Assembly (NCBI RefSeq): GCF_051400755.1
Contig: NZ_JBLFFL010000001.1
Location: 992,001-1,056,000 of the forward strand
DNA from: Parapedobacter sp051400755
GTDB taxonomy: Bacteria; Bacteroidota; Bacteroidia; Sphingobacteriales; Sphingobacteriaceae
DNA: 64,000 nt
Reading direction: 5' to 3'
This document shows positions 51,617 to 61,976 of this stretch, piece by piece (the first letter of the stretch is position 1; every line of letters starts with the position of its first letter). Made by a program: the position numbers and the translations under genes. The notes under the pieces are model-generated. The model searched no databases, was not told the origin of the DNA, and saw only the letters and a list, made by a program, of their open reading frames with translations.

Positions 51617-52870
51617 ATGCCCTATCTATTCACTTCAGAGTCCGTTTCGGAAGGACATCCAGACAAGATAGCAGATCAGATTTCGGATGCTCTTATTGAC
51701 AATTTCTTGGCTTGGGATGCCGATGCGCGCGTTGCCATCGAAACATTGGTCACTACCGGACAGGTTGTATTGGCCGGCGAAGTCAAGTCTAAAATATACT
51801 TAGATGTGCCCAAGATCGCACGCTCGGTTATCGAACGCATCGGATATACCCAATCGGCTTATATGTTTGAGGCCAATTCCTGCGGGATTCTTTCTGCCAT
51901 ACATGAGCAATCCCCGGATATTAACCAAGGTGTAGATCGCCAAGAAAAACAAGAGCAAGGCGCAGGCGACCAAGGGATTATGTTTGGATACGCGAACAAT
52001 GAAACAGACAATTTCATGCCGTTGCCGCTCGACCTTGCACATAAGTTGCTGCTAGAACTCGCTGTCCTGCGCCGGGAAAACAAGGAGATCAAGTACCTCC
52101 GGCCCGATTCCAAGGCGCAGGTCACGCTTGAATACGACGACAATCATAAGCCCTTGCGCATTGATGCCATTGTGATCTCCACCCAGCATGATGACTTCGA
52201 TACCGAATCGGTCATGCTCGATAAAATCAAGTCGGATATGATCAACATCTTGATCCCCCGTGTAAAAGCTCAGCTCAAGCCCGAATTGCAGTTGCTCTTT
52301 ACAGACGGCATCAAGTACCACATCAACCCTACAGGCAAATTTGTCATCGGCGGCCCGCATGGTGATACCGGACTGACGGGCAGGAAAATCATCGTGGATA
52401 CCTATGGCGGCAAAGGGGGGCATGGCGGGGGTGCGTTTTCGGGCAAGGACCCATCCAAGGTAGACCGCTCGGCGGCGTACGCCACCCGGCACATCGCCAA
52501 AAACTTGGTCGCTGCCGGGGTCGCTGACGAATTGCTGGTGCAGATATCCTATGCCATTGGCGTAAAAGACCCGATCGGCATATACGTCAACACGTATGGC
52601 ACGGCTAACGTGGGATTGTCCGATAGCGAGATTGCCAAAAAAATCCATGACCTGTTTGATATGACCCCCTATGGCATTGAAACGCGCCTGAAACTGCGGA
52701 GCCCGATCTATTCGGAAACCGCAGCATATGGCCACATGGGACGTGAACCGCAAACGGTGACCAAGGTTTTCGAAAACAGCAATGGGGAGACGCGTTCGTT
52801 AGACGTCGAGCTGTTTACTTGGGAAAAGCTGGACTACGTGGACCAAGTAAAGGCCGCCTTCAGCCTATAA
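51617..52870 (+). CDS. metK: S-adenosylmethionine synthase
   Basis: The ATG at 51617 gives 417 residues (MPYLFTSESVSEGHPDKIAD), aligned to the usual MetK start; an upstream frame start at 51554 overlaps the promoter. Signature sequences are GHPDKIADQISDALID, GAGDQGIMFGYA, and GGKGGHGGGAFSGKDPSKVD with RSAAYATRHIAKN. The enzyme forms SAM from methionine and ATP. Its 3' end overlaps the convergent fabD stop by six bases. Confidence 0.97.
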   Translation: MPYLFTSESVSEGHPDKIADQISDALIDNFLAWDADARVAIETLVTTGQVVLAGEVKSKIYLDVPKIARSVIERIGYTQSAYMFEANSCGILSAIHEQSPDINQGVDRQEKQEQGAGDQGIMFGYANNETDNFMPLPLDLAHKLLLELAVLRRENKEIKYLRPDSKAQVTLEYDDNHKPLRIDAIVISTQHDDFDTESVMLDKIKSDMINILIPRVKAQLKPELQLLFTDGIKYHINPTGKFVIGGPHGDTGLTGRKIIVDTYGGKGGHGGGAFSGKDPSKVDRSAAYATRHIAKNLVAAGVADELLVQISYAIGVKDPIGIYVNTYGTANVGLSDSEIAKKIHDLFDMTPYGIETRLKLRSPIYSETAAYGHMGREPQTVTKVFENSNGETRSLDVELFTWEKLDYVDQVKAAFSL

Positions 52871-53749
52871 GGCTGCGGCGGCTGTTTCGGCTTGGCGGTC
52901 TATCTTTTTGACCAACCCCTGCAGTACATTGCCAGGTCCTACTTCGGTGAATGAAGTAGCCCCTCCTTCGATCATGTGCAGGACGGTTTGCGTCCAGCGT
53001 ACCGGCCCTGTTAGTTGTTCAATAAGGTTGTGCTTGATCGCTTCGGGATCGGTATAAGCATGCGCATCAACGTTCTGGTACACCGGGCACACCGGCACTC
53101 GGATGCTTACTGCCTCAATGGCTGCTTGCAGTTCCACTTTAGCCGCTTCCATCAACGGCGAGTGGAATGCCCCACCCACATTGAGCTTCAGTGCCCGTTT
53201 AGCCCCTGCTTCCAGCAGCAATTCACAAGCTTTGTCTACCCCTGCAATCGTTCCTGAAATCACCAATTGCCCCGGGCAATTATAGTTGGCTGGCACCACC
53301 ACATCACTGACCCGCTGGCAGATATCTTCAACGGTGAAATCATCAAGCCCCAAAATGGCGGCCATTGTGGAGGGTTGGATTTCCGTGGCCTTCTGCATCG
53401 CATTCGCCCGCGCAGCCACCAGCCGCAGTCCATCTTCAAAGCTCAGTGCGCCGGCAGATACCAACGCTGAAAACTCCCCCAACGAGTGTCCCGCAACCAT
53501 TTGCGGATCAAACGCCTTCCCCAACGCTTGGGCCAGGATCACCGAATGCAAAAAAATAGCCGGTTGGGTTACCCTGGTCTGTTTGAGGTCTTCATCCGTT
53601 CCCTCAAACATCACATCGGTAATCCGGAAACCCAAGATTTCATTGGCTTGTTCAAATAAAAATCTCGTTTGCTCACTGTGGTTATACAGGTCTTTGCCCA
53701 TACCCACGAATTGGGCGCCTTGCCCTGGGAATATATATGCTTTGCTCAT
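52865..53749 (-). CDS. fabD: Malonyl-CoA:ACP transacylase
   Basis: A 294-residue enzyme of fatty-acid synthesis. It has the N-terminal FPGQGAQFVGMGKDLY, the nucleophile Ser89 in VAGHSLGEFSALV, Arg114 in LVAARANAM and catalytic His196 in GGAFHSPLM. It loads malonyl groups on acyl carrier protein. It starts six bases after the end of the M16 peptidase gene, so the two are cotranscribed. Confidence 0.96.
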   Translation of the reverse strand: MSKAYIFPGQGAQFVGMGKDLYNHSEQTRFLFEQANEILGFRITDVMFEGTDEDLKQTRVTQPAIFLHSVILAQALGKAFDPQMVAGHSLGEFSALVSAGALSFEDGLRLVAARANAMQKATEIQPSTMAAILGLDDFTVEDICQRVSDVVVPANYNCPGQLVISGTIAGVDKACELLLEAGAKRALKLNVGGAFHSPLMEAAKVELQAAIEAVSIRVPVCPVYQNVDAHAYTDPEAIKHNLIEQLTGPVRWTQTVLHMIEGGATSFTEVGPGNVLQGLVKKIDRQAETAAAAL

Positions 53750-53755
53750 AGTTAA

Positions 53756-54982
53756 CTATTCTGGGATAAAACTCAGGGATGAAAGACTGCGTTCATCCAA
53801 TATTTCATTGGCAATATTCAAAAGTTGTGCCGCATCCACGGCATCTATCTGTTCGAAGACTTCTTCCAGCGTTTGTACATGACCATGATCCATTAGGCTT
53901 TTGGCCAATGAAATGATGAGGTTCAGCCGGTTTTCCTCGGCCAGTGCGATTTGCCCCTTAAACTTCCGCTTGGCCTGATAAAGCTGCATGATGCCGACTT
54001 TTTGGTTACGAAAGGTTCGCAGCTCCTTGTAGACCAGCCGCAAGGCCTTATCCATTTTTTCGTCGTCAGTACCGAAATAAATATAAAAGATCCCAGTGTC
54101 CGAAATGGGTGTATAGTTGGATTCGATGGTATACGCGATGCCGTGTTTTTCTCGTACGGTCAGGTTGAGCCGTGAGCTCATCCCCATTCCACCAAGCATG
54201 TTGTTGAGCAGCAGCAATCCCGCTTTGTTATCATCATGTACATCATACGCCATGCTGCCCATTACATGGTGTACCTGTTGGATCGGCTTTTTTACCACGG
54301 CATCCACATGCCCGTTCTTGTGCGGCAAAATCCGCTTTTTCGGGGTGTCGCATGCTGGAATCTTGCCGAAAATCCGCTCGACCAACGGTCTTATCTTCTT
54401 CGAAGAATAGTTGCCGGTAATACCGATGACCACTTCATACGTGTTGTAATTCTGTTGAATGAACTCACGGATATCCGCTTGCTTGAGCCCTTGCAGATCA
54501 TCGACGGCACCGAGGATATTATGACCGAGCTCATGCCCTTGAAACAGTTGATCTTCAAAATCATCCATGATGGCATCCTCCGGACTGTCTTGATAGGAAG
54601 CCATCTCGTCGATGATCACCCCCTTTTCTTTTTCCATTTCGGTCTCGGGAAACACCGAATGGAAAAACAGATCCTCCAACAAGTCCAATGCCCGCTCCAG
54701 ATAAGGAAAAAGAAAAGAGGCATGCATACAGGTATACTCTTTGGTGGTGTACGCGTTCAAGTCGCCCCCGACCGATTCAAGCCGGTTCAATATCTGTGGT
54801 GTGTTCCGCCGTGCGGTTTGCTTAAACAGCAAATGCTCGATGAAATGGGCCAAGCCATACTGGCCAATGCGCTCGTCCCGCGCACCTGCGTTGACCAGCA
54901 TGCACGCGTGAGACACCGGCGACGGGACTTGATGCAGCACCACGCGGATGCCATTGCCCAACTCAATAAGCTCGTATTCCAT
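53756..54982 (-). CDS. M16-family zinc peptidase
   Basis: The ATG at 54982 gives 408 residues (MEYELIELGNGIRVVLHQVP). The inverted zinc motif H-x-x-E-H is His46-FIE-His50, with the third ligand Glu about 75 residues on, in EMEKEKGVIIDEMASYQDSP. The C-terminal half contains the R/Y-type substrate site region (MGMSSRLNLTVREKHGIAYT). Such enzymes are usually cytoplasmic or periplasmic processing peptidases; no signal peptide is visible. Linkage to fabD is common here but unexplained. Confidence 0.93.
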   Translation of the reverse strand: MEYELIELGNGIRVVLHQVPSPVSHACMLVNAGARDERIGQYGLAHFIEHLLFKQTARRNTPQILNRLESVGGDLNAYTTKEYTCMHASFLFPYLERALDLLEDLFFHSVFPETEMEKEKGVIIDEMASYQDSPEDAIMDDFEDQLFQGHELGHNILGAVDDLQGLKQADIREFIQQNYNTYEVVIGITGNYSSKKIRPLVERIFGKIPACDTPKKRILPHKNGHVDAVVKKPIQQVHHVMGSMAYDVHDDNKAGLLLLNNMLGGMGMSSRLNLTVREKHGIAYTIESNYTPISDTGIFYIYFGTDDEKMDKALRLVYKELRTFRNQKVGIMQLYQAKRKFKGQIALAEENRLNLIISLAKSLMDHGHVQTLEEVFEQIDAVDAAQLLNIANEILDERSLSSLSFIPE

Positions 54983-55034
54983 TGCCGCGCAAGATAGCAA
55001 AAAACCGATAGGGTTCTAAAAATCCGCAGGGTTT

Positions 55035-57926
55035 TTAACCGCCGCCGCCCCGTCGCTCACCACCCCAGCCGCCCGGGCCACCTGGACCGCGAGGTCCCCC
55101 CGGACCCTCAAACATGTTCCCACCGGCAAAGTTGGAGAAGCGGTAGGTTAAGGTCAGCATAAAATAACGCGCTAGCCGATTGCTGCGGTTGTCAATGATG
55201 CTGTTATCCGTAACGGTACGCGACACGTTCGTCTGTTCGTTGAGTAAATCAAACGCTTGGAAACGGATGGCGCCGTTTCTACCCTTGAAAAATTGCTTTT
55301 CGATATATGCGTCAATGATCATAGGATTGGCGTCTACCGAACTGTTGTATCCATTGTTCGATGTTTTCGCCAGGTCCGCACTGAATACCCACGTTGGTGT
55401 CAAATTCACGGTGCCATTTAAGGTCAGCGCCCAGGTAGATACATCGCGGTTGCTTCCTGACGATACCGTATTGCGTGTCGTGTTATACGTATACCGTACG
55501 CCGGGAGAAACCTCGATGGTTTCTTTCGGATTATAGCGGAAATTAAGCCCTTGCGAGAGAATCCAGTTTTTTGCGAGGTTCCGCTGGGTGAGTAACGTAG
55601 CCGCATCGCTATTATCAATCGGAGCCGTTACGTATGACACATTGTTGTTATAACTGGCCATGCCGTTGAATGAAAGTGTATACGTGCGGTCGGCAAATGG
55701 TTTCGAAAAATTATAGAAGCCCCTCGCGTTGTAAACCCCATCCGTATTCAGGTATTCGGTGGCCTGAATGATACCGATCGAGTCATCTCTCATCGTCGTA
55801 CGGTTGGTCACAATTTTATCTTCCGCCAGTGAGCCCATAAGACCCACAAAGAATGAGTTGCCTCCGCTGATGTTGAAATTGCGGTAAAACATCCGCAGCT
55901 CATGATTGAACTCCGCCGAAAGGTTGGGATTACCCGTCACCGGGGCATTTACGTTTGAATAATCGGTAAATGGCTGTATTTGCGTTACGCTGGGTTCGTT
56001 GGCCCGGCCGCTGTAGTTGATGTTGAACCGCTTTGTACGTGATGCTTCATACTCTACCCGGGCAACGGGCATCCAATTGAAACCATTCCGATTGATCGGA
56101 ATCGCCTCGCCGTCGATATTCGCGCCGCCCCGTAACAGGTTGGGTTGCGCCGCCACACCAAACGAATAATTCCATTTGTCCTTGCGATAACGATACGTAA
56201 GCGTACCGCGGTGGGTATAAAAGGAATAATCGTATGTACGGTCGTTATTATATTCCGGATTATCGATGATCACGCCGTCCATATCATACGCGTTGGCATG
56301 GCGACTGTTATCATACGACGCGAAGTTGAAATCATAGCTAACCTCCAGGTTGCTGTATTGCCCCACGGGTTCGATGTATGATAGGGTGACACCGCCATTC
56401 AGGTTTTTGTTCTCCAGATCCACCAGGTGCTGCTGGTATACGCTATCCATCTCTTCAATGGCCGTTTCGTACACCAATGAATTCAGAATTCGTTCCTGGT
56501 CTTGTGCCGTACTGGCGGTATTCACCGAAAAATTAACAAAGATGTTCCGTCCTTCATCACTCAGCCGGCGATTATATAGGCCACTCGCGCCATAATTCGG
56601 TGCATTTGATCGGTTGATTTGGGTATTCAGCATGTCATTGACCAATTGACCGTTTTCTGTGATGGTACTGAACGACCGGTTGTTGGAGTTATTGTTACGA
56701 AAACTGACGTTTGGCGAAAATTTGATGTAATTCTTTTCATCCGGTTTATATTCCACATTCCAACTGAATCGATGGTCATTGCCGATACTTCCATTATCCT
56801 CGTTGCTGGTGGTGTAGAGCGGACCTTCCGTGAGCGTCGTTTCGGTAAACCCATCGCTCAACGTGGTATTATCCGTATGGCCAAAGCTGTATTCGCCGTA
56901 CATGGTCAGTTGATCATTGAAGTCCTGCCGGTAGTTGATCCCGATGGATTGGGTATTGGTGAGCCCATTCCCGCCGAAACCCATACCGCCGCCACCGAAC
57001 CCGCGGCCGAAACTCCCGCTACCGGGACCCCGCCGTGCGCCACCGCTACGGGTGTTGAAATCAAACAGGTTGGCGTTTACATTATTCAAATTGCCCAACA
57101 CCGAAAGTTGCATCCCTTCCTTAAACTTGCCGTATGAGCCCGTTGCCTGATACCGGCTTTCGGTACCGCCACCCATCCGGAAATTTCCGAAATCACCATT
57201 ATTCTTCTCTGGCGCTATTTCCAAGTTCAGCACCCGCTCAGGGTCCCCGGTACGGTTGCCCGTGACATTGGCCATATCGCCATAGTCATCTACAATCTGT
57301 ATTTTTTCAACGATTTCTGCCGGCAGGTTCTGGATAGCGGCTTTGATATCCCCGCCAAAATAATCCTTCCCATTGATGCGCGCCCGGGTCACCGTCTCGC
57401 CTTGGGCGGTCACGTTGCCATCTCTATCCACTTCAACGCCATCCAATTTCTTCAGCGCATCTCCCACCAGCGCGCCTTCGCGCAGCCGTAAGTCTTTCGT
57501 AGCATACTCCAAGGTATCCTCCTTTATGGTGATGGGCGCAACGCCGGTTACCGATACTTCCGCCAGCATCTGGCTGGATTCGTTGAGGCTGATCGGCAGC
57601 ATCAACTCATTGCTGCCGGCCTCAAAAGCGAAGCTGCGTTGCAGCGTGTCAAAACCCAAGTTAGTCACCGTCAGTGTAAAACGTTCGCCTTTTATATTGG
57701 TGAACGAAAAAAGGCCCCCTCTTCCAGAGCTTGTCTGCGCAGAGTCTACATCCGATACCAACTTGATGGAGGCGCCGACGATCGGTTCCCCTCCTTGGTC
57801 ACTTAAGGTGCCCTGCACCCGCCTACTGGTTTGCGAAATCCCGACAACGCTGAGCGATGCCAATAACAAGCTCAATAGCCCCGTCTTCACGGTTTGCTTA
57901 ATAATTGATTGATTGAAAGGTGTCAT
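55035..57926 (-). CDS. Outer-membrane beta-barrel protein with CarboxypepD_reg-like domain
   Basis: A 963-residue exported protein. After a signal peptide (LLSLLLASLSVVGISQ) comes a CarboxypepD_reg-like domain at about 37-115 (VQGTLSDQGGEPIVGASIKL), then a plug-like region (VTRARINGKDYFGGDIKAAI) and a long OMP_b-brl_3-type barrel. A Gly-rich loop lies near residue 300. The last strand (RYFMLTLTYRFSNF) is followed by an extra Gly/Pro tail ending GWGGERRGGGG. It has no clear TonB box or SusD partner, so its ligand is unknown. It is cotranscribed with the preceding DOMON-like gene, 16 bases away. Confidence 0.9.
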   Translation of the reverse strand: MTPFNQSIIKQTVKTGLLSLLLASLSVVGISQTSRRVQGTLSDQGGEPIVGASIKLVSDVDSAQTSSGRGGLFSFTNIKGERFTLTVTNLGFDTLQRSFAFEAGSNELMLPISLNESSQMLAEVSVTGVAPITIKEDTLEYATKDLRLREGALVGDALKKLDGVEVDRDGNVTAQGETVTRARINGKDYFGGDIKAAIQNLPAEIVEKIQIVDDYGDMANVTGNRTGDPERVLNLEIAPEKNNGDFGNFRMGGGTESRYQATGSYGKFKEGMQLSVLGNLNNVNANLFDFNTRSGGARRGPGSGSFGRGFGGGGMGFGGNGLTNTQSIGINYRQDFNDQLTMYGEYSFGHTDNTTLSDGFTETTLTEGPLYTTSNEDNGSIGNDHRFSWNVEYKPDEKNYIKFSPNVSFRNNNSNNRSFSTITENGQLVNDMLNTQINRSNAPNYGASGLYNRRLSDEGRNIFVNFSVNTASTAQDQERILNSLVYETAIEEMDSVYQQHLVDLENKNLNGGVTLSYIEPVGQYSNLEVSYDFNFASYDNSRHANAYDMDGVIIDNPEYNNDRTYDYSFYTHRGTLTYRYRKDKWNYSFGVAAQPNLLRGGANIDGEAIPINRNGFNWMPVARVEYEASRTKRFNINYSGRANEPSVTQIQPFTDYSNVNAPVTGNPNLSAEFNHELRMFYRNFNISGGNSFFVGLMGSLAEDKIVTNRTTMRDDSIGIIQATEYLNTDGVYNARGFYNFSKPFADRTYTLSFNGMASYNNNVSYVTAPIDNSDAATLLTQRNLAKNWILSQGLNFRYNPKETIEVSPGVRYTYNTTRNTVSSGSNRDVSTWALTLNGTVNLTPTWVFSADLAKTSNNGYNSSVDANPMIIDAYIEKQFFKGRNGAIRFQAFDLLNEQTNVSRTVTDNSIIDNRSNRLARYFMLTLTYRFSNFAGGNMFEGPGGPRGPGGPGGWGGERRGGGG

Positions 57927-57942
57927 TATCGTAAGTAAAAAA

Positions 57943-58755
57943 TCATTCGTTTGCCAAAGGCGCTATTATCCATACGCCCGACTCTTCGCGGGGCTTTGCG
58001 GGTGTAGGTTGACCGTAACCGTAAGGATAGCCGTAGCCATAGCCATAGGGATAGCCATAGCCGCGTCTCATGGTGCTGGCCGAACTGCCGCTGCCCGGCA
58101 CCATCACACCGTTGATCTTCACATTGAACGCCAATGGCGCGCCAGCGCTCACCGAAATGCCTAACCGCTCCAACGGAACGGCCATTTCGACGCACAGGGC
58201 ATCTGTGGTGTCCAATGCTGCTTGAGCATATATGCCGTAGGTGTTCTCCAACGAAATCTGCCCGTCGAGCACATCATCAAACCGCATGACATGAATAGCG
58301 CGTATCGCTTTGAGCGCGCCTTCTCGCATATCGTCGGGACGGTCATCGTTGTCAGCAGACATGATCGAACGAAAGGCCAACCGGTCGGCAACAGGAAAAT
58401 AAACTGTCGGGCCCTCACGCCGCTTGCCTTTGATATTGACCATCAGGGCAAGCCCTTGTGCAAACACTTGCATCTGCCGATCCTTATCTTTTACGCGCAT
58501 GGCTACATACAGCGTTTCGTCGTCGTTTTTAATGTGGTAGTAAAACTTTTGGGCAGCGTGTTCGTACACCAAGGTATCCCCCCAATCATCAAGTTTTCCA
58601 TCGATAACGATATCGGCAGCCCTGTCCAACGATGGTTGGACATTGCCTTTATTCCGCTGCGCAAAGATCGGATTTGCTAACACAAACACGAACATCAATA
58701 CCGTACACGCATTTTTAGCCATTTTTGCCGTAATGTGTGATTTTGACACCGTCAT
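57943..58755 (-). CDS. Exported DOMON/CBM9-like protein with Tyr-Gly-Pro repeat
   Basis: A 270-residue exported protein with signal peptide ending near IFAQRNKG. Residues 40-150 have the beta-sandwich pattern of CBM9/DOMON-like domains: AADIVIDGKLDDWGDTLVYE, then TLYVAMRVKDKDRQMQVFAQ. Near the C-terminus is a repeat of tyrosine, glycine and proline (YGYPYGYGYGYPYGYG), then an acidic end. No enzymatic motif. It precedes the large outer-membrane barrel gene in one operon, so it may be a surface or periplasmic partner that binds a sugar or haem-like ligand. Confidence 0.75.
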   Translation of the reverse strand: MTVSKSHITAKMAKNACTVLMFVFVLANPIFAQRNKGNVQPSLDRAADIVIDGKLDDWGDTLVYEHAAQKFYYHIKNDDETLYVAMRVKDKDRQMQVFAQGLALMVNIKGKRREGPTVYFPVADRLAFRSIMSADNDDRPDDMREGALKAIRAIHVMRFDDVLDGQISLENTYGIYAQAALDTTDALCVEMAVPLERLGISVSAGAPLAFNVKINGVMVPGSGSSASTMRRGYGYPYGYGYGYPYGYGQPTPAKPREESGVWIIAPLANE

Positions 58756-58880
58756 AACCCATTAGTTTAATTGTATAAGAATTATTACATCAGAAGCGTT
58801 AAACCTATTTAAGGTTTGTGCACGCATGTATATGCGTAAATGTATATTTTTGTTGTCAGTTAACGAAACGGTGAAGAATA

Positions 58881-59477
58881 ATGCTACTACCGAGGTATCA
58901 GGACACATTTGTGGAGGCGGGGTGCGACGAGGCAGGGAGGGGCTGCTTGGCTGGTCCGGTTTATGCCGCGGCTGTCATCTTGCCGACCGATTTCCGGCAT
59001 GAAGTGCTCACCGACTCCAAGCAACTGTCGGCCGCCCAGCGTTTCGAATTGCGCCACATGATTGAAGCGGAGGCAATGGCTTTTGCCGTTGCCAGCGCCA
59101 CGGCACAAGAGATCGATAAGATCAATATCCACAACGCGTCTTACTTGGCGATGCATCGTGCCCTTGATACGCTGGCGACGAAAGCCGAGTATATCATTGT
59201 AGATGGCAACCGGTTTACGCCTTACCAAAAAACCCCGCATTGCTGTGTCATAAAAGGTGATGGCAAATACCTCTCGATCGCTGCCGCGTCTATATTGGCC
59301 AAGACCTATCGCGACGAATATATGGAGCGGCTCGCAGAAGAATTTCCCCAATATGGGTGGCAGCAAAATAAAGGATACCCGACGGTGCACCACCGCACGG
59401 CGATCTTAGCACACGGTTTCAGTCCGCACCACCGCCGGACATTCCGGGTAACGGACCCGCAGCTTACGCTTTTTTAG
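58881..59477 (+). CDS. rnhB: Ribonuclease HII
   Basis: A 198-residue enzyme that removes RNA from RNA-DNA hybrids and single ribonucleotides from DNA. The catalytic acids are Asp16 and Glu17 in GCDEAGRGCLAGPVYAA, Asp108 in YIIVDGNRF, and the likely Asp145 in AKTYRDEYM. Length is typical. It is divergent from the DOMON-like gene; a -7-like TATTTTTG lies at 58845-58852. Its end overlaps the convergent YfhO-like gene by 14 bases. Confidence 0.96.
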   Translation: MLLPRYQDTFVEAGCDEAGRGCLAGPVYAAAVILPTDFRHEVLTDSKQLSAAQRFELRHMIEAEAMAFAVASATAQEIDKINIHNASYLAMHRALDTLATKAEYIIVDGNRFTPYQKTPHCCVIKGDGKYLSIAAASILAKTYRDEYMERLAEEFPQYGWQQNKGYPTVHHRTAILAHGFSPHHRRTFRVTDPQLTLF

Positions 59478-61944
59478 CCGGCGCTGACTCCGCCTTCTTT
59501 TTGGTCTCCACCCATATGGCCAATGCCATTCCAGCTACTAAAATGACGGAGGCGATCAACGAAATGGTTTCGCCGAGGTGGTATGACCGCGGCTCAAATT
59601 TAAACTCCACTTGATGATTACCACCCGGCAGCTGCAGCGCTCGCAGCAGGTAATTGGCCCGCAAAATAGGGCGCTCTTCTCCGTCTACATAGGCTTTCCA
59701 ACCTTTGTCATACCATATTTCAGAAAACACCGCTAATGCGTCCTGCGGAGCAGAGTATTCATACACCAATCGGTCCGGCCGGTAGGAGGTCAGTTCAATG
59801 GATGAATTGGCGGGCTTGCCTAAACGCTTCTCATCCAGCAACGGCTTAAACGCTTCATGGATGAACGCCTCTTTCCGGGGGTCGAATGCATTGATGGCCT
59901 CCATCTCTTCTTCGTTATTCTTGACCAAGGTCACCTTTTCGACAAACCAGGCATTGCCCACTGCCGAGCTGCGGCGTTGGATACGTTGGCTGTTTTGGTT
60001 ATCGGTTGTAATCAAATAGCGGGTATTCAGCATGTCCAGCACATCTTCGTTGATGGCACTGGAAAACTGCCTTTCAATGACCTCCTGATAACGCATCAGC
60101 TTAGCGGCGTGATAGCCCCCAAGGGATTTGTGGAAATAAGAAGTACGTGCATCCTCAAAAGGATTGGTCGTCAGGTCAAGCACCCGGTAGTTGGGGTCTT
60201 TATCCATCAGGATGAGCTTATCCACCTCCCGTTCCTGAATAAACTGCCGGTTTACCTGTAGCTTGTCGACAAACCGTTCGTTATTTAAGTGCCGCCTATC
60301 CACACCCCATAGATCAATGAGGATAACGGCACCTAAGAGGATTACCGCCGTCTGTGCCTTGAGCTTATGCTTAATCAATAGCCACACCAACCCAAACGTA
60401 AGGACAACAAACAGCAGCGAACGGAAAGCATCCGTGCGGGCCAATGCAGCGCGATCTTTTACCAGCGCGGCCATGAGTTCGTTGGCAAACGTGTTATCGC
60501 GCAGCTGCTGTCCATACTGCTGAATCATGGCCTGATGGTTGGAACTCTTGAAGCTCAGAAACACGTCTGGCAATGCTGCGATAATCAAGGTAAGTCCCCC
60601 TACCCCGTATAGCACATACAGCACCTTCTTGTCTACGTTTTTTATCTTATTGCCATTCGTGATCAGCTCATTCACCGCCAATATCGCCAATATCGGCACC
60701 GACAGGGTCACAATCATCAGGGTAGACTCTACCGCCCTGAACTTATTATACATCGGGAAGTAGTTGAAAAACAAGTCGGAAATCAGCGGAAAATGCCGAC
60801 CGAATGACAGCAGCAGCATCAATAAGGTGGCGCCAAGCAGCCACCACTTGAGCGGTCCTTTGACGATGAGTAGTCCCAGAAAGAAAAGGAATATGATTCC
60901 TGCCCCAAAATACCACGGTCCGGAAGTAAATTGTTTCTCTCCCCAATATGTCGGCATATTGGCAGCAATGCCAACTGCCTGATTTGGGTCAACCCCTTTG
61001 CTCATCACCAACTTGGCCACATTCGACTCCGCGTCCAATTGCGTAGACGTGCCGCCGCCGTACGCATTGGGAATCAAAAACGTGAGACTTTCACCCACGC
61101 CTTGGCTCCAGAGATAAGCATATTCGCGGCTCACGCCGTTTTCTGCTCGCTGTGCATTCGCTGTCGTTAAATTAGTTTTCCCCCGTAACGATTCCTTGCT
61201 GTATTCATAGGTCGGCCAAAGCAGCGACGCATTCACGGCAACCGCCATCAGCACAGCAACCGCCTGGTAGGCAATGGCCTTACCAAACCCCAGCAGTCTT
61301 TTTTCCTTTATCGCGTGGTATAGCTCGATCCCCACTAAAATCAATACAGCCAAAAACAGGTAATAGGTCACCTGAATATGGTTCACCCGGATCTCCAGCG
61401 CCATAGCAAGCGCCAATAGCACGGCTCCCCATAGGTATTTGCCCCGGAAAGCCAGCAGGATGCCTGCCAAGATGGGCGCCATGAATGCGATGGCGTAAGT
61501 CTTATTGGCATGACCGGCTTCGATATAGATAAAATTATACGACGAAAATGCAAACGCCACAGCACCGACGGCGGCCAGCCAAGGCCTGACGTTTAGCACG
61601 GTGAAAAGCAAATAGGCTCCCAGGAGGTATAATAGTACCACATCAATCGGATGCGGAAAAACTGCTTTGAATCCCCTCAGCAGGTAGGTCGTCAAATTAT
61701 TGGGCAGTTCTATCAGCACCTGATACGAGGGCATCCCGCTAAACTGAGAATTGGTCCAGAGCGGCATATCGCCATCGCGTGCCTTGATGTCGAGGATTTC
61801 TTTCTGCCCGGCTTGGGCTTGCAATACATCATTTTGGAAGAGTACCTTACCCTGCCAGGCGGGTGTAAAATACACGAAACAGATGGCGATAAAAACGCCG
61901 ATGACCGCCAAATGCGTGGAGTTATTGTTGAACCAGGTTTTCAT
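59464..61944 (-). CDS. YfhO-family membrane protein (GT-C-like)
   Basis: An 826-residue protein with about twelve membrane helices and a large soluble loop. It begins with a short cytoplasmic lead and helix (LAVIGVFIAICFVYFTPAWQ), followed by the first extracytoplasmic loop with GDMPLWTNSQFSGMPSYQVL, the signature of YfhO proteins, which resemble GT-C glycosyltransferases using lipid-linked sugars. The last part has a beta-rich domain (GWKAYVDGEERPILRANYLL) and a closing helix. In Bacillus the family contributes to lipoteichoic acid glycosylation; here the substrate is unknown. It follows a long hairpin in the 5' leader. Confidence 0.9.
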   Translation of the reverse strand: MKTWFNNNSTHLAVIGVFIAICFVYFTPAWQGKVLFQNDVLQAQAGQKEILDIKARDGDMPLWTNSQFSGMPSYQVLIELPNNLTTYLLRGFKAVFPHPIDVVLLYLLGAYLLFTVLNVRPWLAAVGAVAFAFSSYNFIYIEAGHANKTYAIAFMAPILAGILLAFRGKYLWGAVLLALAMALEIRVNHIQVTYYLFLAVLILVGIELYHAIKEKRLLGFGKAIAYQAVAVLMAVAVNASLLWPTYEYSKESLRGKTNLTTANAQRAENGVSREYAYLWSQGVGESLTFLIPNAYGGGTSTQLDAESNVAKLVMSKGVDPNQAVGIAANMPTYWGEKQFTSGPWYFGAGIIFLFFLGLLIVKGPLKWWLLGATLLMLLLSFGRHFPLISDLFFNYFPMYNKFRAVESTLMIVTLSVPILAILAVNELITNGNKIKNVDKKVLYVLYGVGGLTLIIAALPDVFLSFKSSNHQAMIQQYGQQLRDNTFANELMAALVKDRAALARTDAFRSLLFVVLTFGLVWLLIKHKLKAQTAVILLGAVILIDLWGVDRRHLNNERFVDKLQVNRQFIQEREVDKLILMDKDPNYRVLDLTTNPFEDARTSYFHKSLGGYHAAKLMRYQEVIERQFSSAINEDVLDMLNTRYLITTDNQNSQRIQRRSSAVGNAWFVEKVTLVKNNEEEMEAINAFDPRKEAFIHEAFKPLLDEKRLGKPANSSIELTSYRPDRLVYEYSAPQDALAVFSEIWYDKGWKAYVDGEERPILRANYLLRALQLPGGNHQVEFKFEPRSYHLGETISLIASVILVAGMALAIWVETKKKAESAPAKKA

Positions 61945-61976
61945 TCGAAAATAAATTGTCTTTACTTGCCTCTTGG

